Origin: Desulfovibrio sp.
GTDB taxonomy: Bacteria; Desulfobacterota; Desulfovibrionia; Desulfovibrionales; Desulfovibrionaceae
Direction of reading: 5' to 3'
Length of the DNA: 64,000 nt
NCBI RefSeq assembly: GCF_034006445.1
Contig: NZ_JAVESS010000005.1
Span: 107,144 to 171,143 of the forward strand
Notes under the pieces: model-generated
The model's input: only the letters and a program-made list of their open reading frames with translations
What the model was told of the DNA's origin: nothing
Databases searched by the model: none
Made by a program: the position numbers and the translations under genes
In this document: positions 60,153 through 64,000 of the stretch, one piece after another
Layout: every line of letters begins with the position of its first letter
Position numbering within the stretch: position 1 is the first letter of the stretch

Positions 60153-60499
60153 CCTGATGCGGTTCTTCTGCAATTCCATCAACAGAGGCAGGGGATTTTT
60201 CCACTGCCCAACGACGCGGACACTGTGCCATGTGCCGGAACTCGTATAAACAGTACCATGTACAAAAAGATGTAATTGCAGCAGGGAATATAGAGAATCA
60301 GATTAAGTCTAGAGAAAATACAGAAAGATTTTGCAGATCAATACAAAAAGGAAATGTCCATGACATTTCCTTTTTGTATTGTCTGACGCCCCATCCTTGT
60401 GTAGGCTGGAGATCGTGCGCTTTGTCAGAGGGTAAGAAACAGTTTTGTTTTTTGCGTGGGGCGCGCGTCAGAATGGCTGCGCCCAGCCCTGCGGCAACT
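60153..60499. other. Convergent gap fliQ / rRNA methyltransferase
   Basis: 347 bp with AT-rich sequence around a very strong hairpin (60334-60385). Nothing else seen; no fliR remnant in any frame. Confidence 0.6.
60334..60385. terminator. Long bidirectional terminator
   Basis: AATACAAAAAGGAAATGTC (60340-60358) pairs perfectly with its reverse complement (60362-60380) around a 3-nt loop, 19 pairs, extended by CAGA/TCTG with one bulge. A/T-rich outer arm supplies U-runs in both directions. Confidence 0.88.
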
Positions 60500-61312
60500 T
60501 CAGGATTTGGCGCGTACGGATGCCGCCAGTCCCAGAAGAATGGCCCCGGCCTGCGCCACATTGAGCGAATCAAAAGTCCGAGCCAGGGGTATGCGCAGCA
60601 TATGCGCGCACCGCTTGGCCACGCCTGGCCGCAATCCCTTGTCTTCGTTGCCCAGCACCAGAATGGCGGGCAGACACATGGGTTCGGCAAAGGCGTCCAG
60701 GCTCCCGGAGCCGGGTTGGCCGCCTGCGCCATAGATGGTCAGTCCGGCCTCTTCAGCGCTGTCCAGGGCATGCCCCAGGTTTGTCACGCGGGCCACGGGC
60801 AGATGCTCCAGGGCTCCGGCGGCGGCGCGGCGGGCGGCAGGGCCCAGATAGGCGCTGTTGTGGCGGGGCATAATGATGCCCGCGCCCCCAAGGGCGTAAA
60901 GAGTGCGGCAGAGCGTGCCCACATTGCCGGGGTCCTGCACCTGATCAAGGGCCAGGACTATGGGCAGGGGAGCCTGCTCCAGGCTCGCAAAAATGTCTTC
61001 AAGCTCGCAGAAGCTGGTGACAGAAAGGCGCGCCACCACACCCTGGTGACTGACGGCGTCCCGGCCCGCATCACGGCCTGCCTCGCGGTTAGCGCCACTG
61101 GCAGGACGGCACAGACGGTCGAGAACGGCCTGTTCCACCAGCGTAAAACGTACGTCGTTTTTGCGGCAGAGGTTCTGCATTTCGCGGGCTTCGGGGCCGC
61201 GAAGCCCCTTTTTGCAAAACACGCAGTCAATGCGCTGCGGGTCGCTGGACAACAGTTCCAGCACGGGTTTGAGGCCCGGCAGAAGAGGGGCGTCTTCAGA
61301 TTGGGTATGCAT
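60500..61312 (-). CDS. TrmH-family 2'-O-ribose rRNA methyltransferase (RlmB-like)
   Basis: 270 residues. N-terminal substrate-binding domain (about 1-95) and C-terminal SPOUT domain with a trefoil knot: LALDQVQDPGNVGTLCRTLYALG (motif 1), LVLGNEDKGLRP (motif 2) and IPLARTFDSLNVAQAGAILL (motif 3). Methylates 23S rRNA (G2251 in E. coli) or tRNA. A GREAGRDAGRDA insert near 85 is low-complexity. ATG 61312 follows GGAGGCGCGT; divergent from the transglycosylase gene. Confidence 0.92.
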   Translation of the reverse strand: MHTQSEDAPLLPGLKPVLELLSSDPQRIDCVFCKKGLRGPEAREMQNLCRKNDVRFTLVEQAVLDRLCRPASGANREAGRDAGRDAVSHQGVVARLSVTSFCELEDIFASLEQAPLPIVLALDQVQDPGNVGTLCRTLYALGGAGIIMPRHNSAYLGPAARRAAAGALEHLPVARVTNLGHALDSAEEAGLTIYGAGGQPGSGSLDAFAEPMCLPAILVLGNEDKGLRPGVAKRCAHMLRIPLARTFDSLNVAQAGAILLGLAASVRAKS

Positions 61313-61445
61313 ACGCGCCTCCGCGCGGAGTGACACGGCCGCCATGAGCTGCCGAGGTAAAAAATATGAGGAAAAGAGCGTCCACAGTCACGGCTGTGTA
61401 CGCATCTTCCCGGCTCCTGGCAAGCCGGGCGGACAGGAGAACGCC

Positions 61446-63362
61446 ATGACGGAATCTAGTATGGACATTGCCGCACAAGGACGCAAGGGTGTTACCGTAG
61501 GGCTGCGCCTGTGCGTGCTGGCGGTTGCGTGTTGCCTCATGCTGGCCGGGGGCTGCGCCTCGCGGCAGAGTGGCGACTCTGGCGGTCGCGGCGTTTCCTT
61601 TTCTGTCCCCGATGACGACCCCACTCCCTTGAGCAGCAAAGAAATGGCGGCGCTCCAGTCCACGGGCCAGGTGGATAAAAGCGTGCCCCCCGAAGCCATG
61701 GACGACGTGACCCGGCAGTACAAATATTATCTGCACAAGGGGCGCAATTCCGTCTGCGTGTTCTCCAAAAGGGCCGAGGGATATTTGAACTATTCGCGTC
61801 AGGTTTTCCGTTCGCGCGGTATTCCCGAAGAGCTGGCCTACCTTGCCATTGTTGAAAGCGGCTACCGCGTTGACGCCCGCTCCCCGGTGGGGGCCGCCGG
61901 CGCGTGGCAATTCATGCCCGGCACTGGCGAGCGCTTCGGCCTCACCCAGGACTGGTGGACGGACGAAAGGCTTGATCCCTATGAATCCGTGGAAGCCGCC
62001 GCAGACTATCTGCAAAAGCTGCACGAATACTTTGGCGACTGGCCCACGGCCGTGGCTGCCTATAATGCTGGCGAAGGCAAGATCAGCCGGGCCAAGGAAG
62101 GCACGGGCGGCAAGAACTTCTATGAGATAAAGGCGCGCAACCATATGCTGGACGACAAGGCGCAACTGCGCGAGGAAACCAAGCAGTATGTGCCGCGCTT
62201 TCTGGCCATTACCAAGATCATGCGCAACCTGCCCGATCTGGGCTTTGAGCCCATCCGTCCTGAAAACGCGCCTGGGGTGCAGCGTCTTACGGCGCGTCCC
62301 GGCACTGATCTCAATGGGATGGCCGAGGCCTGCGGCATGAGCTGGAGCGAATTTGCCGCCTATAACCGCCATCACAAACACAGGATCACAGATACGGGGC
62401 GCTCCACCTTTGTGTATGTGCCTGCCCAGAAGGAGCGTCAGGCACAGGCTTTTCTGGGGTCGTCACGCTGCACGGCCTATGCCGGGTGGGGTGCCATGCG
62501 GGTGACCAGCAATGCCGACTCGTGGGAAAAAATCAGCCGACGTTGCGGCGTGCCCGTGGCGCAACTGCGCGCGCTCAATCCTGGCGAAAGCCGTTTGAGC
62601 GCAGGACAGACCGTGCTTGCGCCGCGTTCGGTGGATATGTCCGCCAAGGCAGTGGCGGCGCTGGACGGTAAGGCGCAGTCAAAGGCCGAGGGCGGTAAAA
62701 AATCAGCTTCTCCGGGCAAGGCCGTGCCCCAGGCTTCGGCCCAGTCCTCGCCACAGGCTTCAGGCCAGAGGGCGGTTCAGGCTCCAGTTCAGGCTCCAGT
62801 TCAGGCCTCGGCGCAGGCTTCGGGCCAGCCATCGGCGCGGGCTGTGGCCTCGTCGGGCAGCCATACGCTTCAGGCCAATGAAACCCTGTACGCCGTGGCC
62901 AAACAGCACAACGTCACGGTCAAGGATTTGCAGGATCATAATAATATAGAGAACCCCAATGCGCTGCAGGCAGGAACCGTCCTGCGCATTCCGGCTGGCG
63001 CCGGCTCTGCGGCCAACACCGCAGCCGGGCCTGCAAACGTGCCTGCTGGAAAACCTGCGGCCAGCTCAGCCGCCGGGACTTCGGTCAAACCTGCGGCCGT
63101 CTCCGCAGCCGGGCCTGCGGCTGGCGGGTCAGACGGCAGAGTGGGCGGCAGAGTGGGCGGCCCGGCGAGCGGCACGGCGAGCAGCCCGGCGAGCACCAGG
63201 CCCGTGCCCAAGGCGACCAAGACGACGTATACGGTGCAGGCCAAGGACAGCCTGTGGAAGATCGCGCGCGAACACAAGGTCAGCGTTGAAGACCTCATGC
63301 GCTGGAACGGCGTGAACGAGAAAAACCTGCGCGCGGGCTCTGTGCTGGTGGTTGAGCAGTAG
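61446..63362 (+). CDS. Membrane-bound lytic murein transglycosylase (MltD-like) with LysM repeats
   Basis: 638 residues. Hydrophobic N-terminus ends in LMLAGGC (Cys37), a likely lipoprotein site. The SLT domain (about 115-255) has the catalytic Glu in AIVESGYRVDARSP and GAWQFMPGTGERFGL, AAYNAGEGKI. Three LysM modules follow: about 350-395 (weak), 475-520 (LQANETLYAVAKQHNVTVKD) and 590-636 (VQAKDSLWKIAREHKVSVED). Linkers between them are Gln/Ala/Pro repeats (APVQ, ASGQ) from short DNA repeats. It cleaves peptidoglycan. AGGAG lies 6 bp before the ATG. Confidence 0.93.
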   Translation: MTESSMDIAAQGRKGVTVGLRLCVLAVACCLMLAGGCASRQSGDSGGRGVSFSVPDDDPTPLSSKEMAALQSTGQVDKSVPPEAMDDVTRQYKYYLHKGRNSVCVFSKRAEGYLNYSRQVFRSRGIPEELAYLAIVESGYRVDARSPVGAAGAWQFMPGTGERFGLTQDWWTDERLDPYESVEAAADYLQKLHEYFGDWPTAVAAYNAGEGKISRAKEGTGGKNFYEIKARNHMLDDKAQLREETKQYVPRFLAITKIMRNLPDLGFEPIRPENAPGVQRLTARPGTDLNGMAEACGMSWSEFAAYNRHHKHRITDTGRSTFVYVPAQKERQAQAFLGSSRCTAYAGWGAMRVTSNADSWEKISRRCGVPVAQLRALNPGESRLSAGQTVLAPRSVDMSAKAVAALDGKAQSKAEGGKKSASPGKAVPQASAQSSPQASGQRAVQAPVQAPVQASAQASGQPSARAVASSGSHTLQANETLYAVAKQHNVTVKDLQDHNNIENPNALQAGTVLRIPAGAGSAANTAAGPANVPAGKPAASSAAGTSVKPAAVSAAGPAAGGSDGRVGGRVGGPASGTASSPASTRPVPKATKTTYTVQAKDSLWKIAREHKVSVEDLMRWNGVNEKNLRAGSVLVVEQ

Positions 63363-63369
63363 ATTGCGC

Positions 63370-63620
63370 TGTCGATGGACAGTGGGTTGCGCTGCGGCAT
63401 GATCCGCGAGTTGCGCTGCAGCATGTCTGCTGCATGTCTGCGGCATGATCTGCGGCCTGATCTGCGAGTTGCGCTGCGGCATGTCTGCTGCATGTCTGCG
63501 GCATGATCTGCGGCCTGAACAGCGGCATGGCAGCGGCATGACCTACGGGTTGCGTTGCGGGTTGCGTTGCGGGTTGCGCAGCAGCATGGGCTGCGGCATG
63601 GGCCGCAACATGAACTGGCG
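63370..63620. repeat. Complex minisatellite downstream of the transglycosylase gene
   Basis: Repeated GTTGCGCTGCGGCATG, TCTGCTGCATGTCTGCGGCATGATCTGCGGCCTG and GGTTGCGTTGCG units, about 250 bp. Reads as Cys/Met/Arg-rich frames on both strands, not genes. Confidence 0.85.
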
Positions 63621-64000
63621 GGTAAGGAACAGGTGAACAGCACCTGCGTGGGCATTTTGAAAATCCTGCCGAAGAGAGGTTAGCGGTATTTTCGCAACGT
63701 TCCGAAAAAAACCGCGCCCGTGGCCGATAAACGGAAATGCACCCCCAACCGCGCCGCAACAAACTGATAAAAAAAGAAGAATTTGGTTGACACCAACCCC
63801 CGCCTTGAGGCAAGTTCTCCTTTCGCGCAACGGCACTGACCTTGAAACGACACGCAGGCGAAACAAACTTCGTCGGGTCGCAAGAAAGTGATTGACGGGG
63901 TGCGAAAAGAGGTGCATAAGACTTCTCCCGCTCATACAAAACTGAATAATGACTTTATCTTGCGATAGCGAAATCATTTCAGCAAAGCGAAAATAAGTGA
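63621..64000. other. Right-end region without a gene, promoter candidate
   Basis: 380 bp, less GC-rich than its surroundings. A promoter-like TTGACG (63892), 17-bp spacer, CATAAG (63915) points to the right, so a gene or RNA unit probably begins beyond 64000; a stable-RNA operon would fit such a promoter. Confidence 0.45.
63892..63920 (+). promoter_or_regulatory. Promoter pointing out of the window
   Basis: TTGACG-N17-CATAAG, four to five matches in each box with ideal spacing. Downstream unit not visible. Confidence 0.5.

Noticed and set aside
63129..63939. Minus-strand frames rich in HAADMLQ-type repeats
   Set aside because: Pure translation of the minisatellite 63370-63620 and antisense of the transglycosylase gene.

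Overview
This window looks like chromosome of a flagellated, strictly respiratory deltaproteobacterium of the Desulfovibrio type. The reasoning is by gene content: (i) the 'archaeal-type' entry into aromatic biosynthesis (2-amino-3,7-dideoxyheptulosonate synthase plus type II dehydroquinate synthase) sits in one operon with pheA, aroA and tyrA; (ii) the blocks flhA-flhB, flhF-flhG-fliA-cheY and fliL-fliN-fliO-fliP-fliQ have the arrangement known from sulfate reducers; (iii) TauE/SafE permease, multiheme cytochromes and TerC-type transporters are present. The genus is inference; base composition is GC-rich by eye, not counted.

Layout. 1-8.8 kb: two flagellar blocks on the minus strand, interrupted by a plus-strand Crp/Fnr regulator. 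9-10.2 kb: an MFS carrier. 10.7-16.4 kb: the aromatic amino acid operon on the minus strand, preceded by a Phe/Tyr/Trp-rich leader peptide and attenuator. 16.5-19.7 kb: an overlapping operon of a glycosyltransferase, a TIM-barrel (CbiR-like) protein and a DHH phosphoesterase. 20.2-23.1 kb: a PreP-type M16C protease. 23.7-25.5 kb: rpsB-tsf. 25.9-27.5 kb: TerC/CBS protein. 27.5-29.7 kb: ilvB-ilvN behind a Val/Leu/Ile-rich leader peptide and terminator. 30.4-35.7 kb: chemoreceptor with a sigma-28 promoter, a PFKFB-like enzyme, an Asp/Glu racemase and tyrS. 36-41 kb: a sigma-54-preceded 82-residue protein, a PilZ-like protein and a TauE/SafE permease with its partner. 41-43.6 kb: YkgJ-type protein, hisG and hisI. 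44.3-48.5 kb: DEAD-box helicase, unknown protein, ribF and a PHP phosphatase. 48.5-50.1 kb: a gene-free giant imperfect inverted repeat. 50.3-54.2 kb: a three-gene c/b-type cytochrome membrane complex. 54.5-57 kb: VUT family transporter, era and yggS. 57-60.2 kb: fliL-N-O-P-Q. 60.5-63.4 kb: rRNA methyltransferase and a LysM lytic transglycosylase.

How it works together. Sigma-54-like promoters lie in front of flhF, flhB, the fliL operon and the small 82-residue gene; a sigma-28 promoter lies in front of the chemoreceptor, and sigma-28 (fliA) is itself encoded here, so a two-tier flagellar cascade can be read from the DNA. Two amino acid operons carry classical leader-peptide attenuators; for the aromatic one the competing 1:2, 2:3 and 3:4 pairings can be traced.

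Between genes the window is full of short dispersed elements (75-180 bp) that end in CTAGAGCA/TGCTCTAG-like sequence. One copy (10265-10414) sits inside another repeat whose uninterrupted copy is at about 20058-20200, which is direct evidence of insertion. Several minisatellites (13-23 bp units), some in frame inside genes, are also present. I saw no rRNA, tRNA, CRISPR array, phage or transposase gene.
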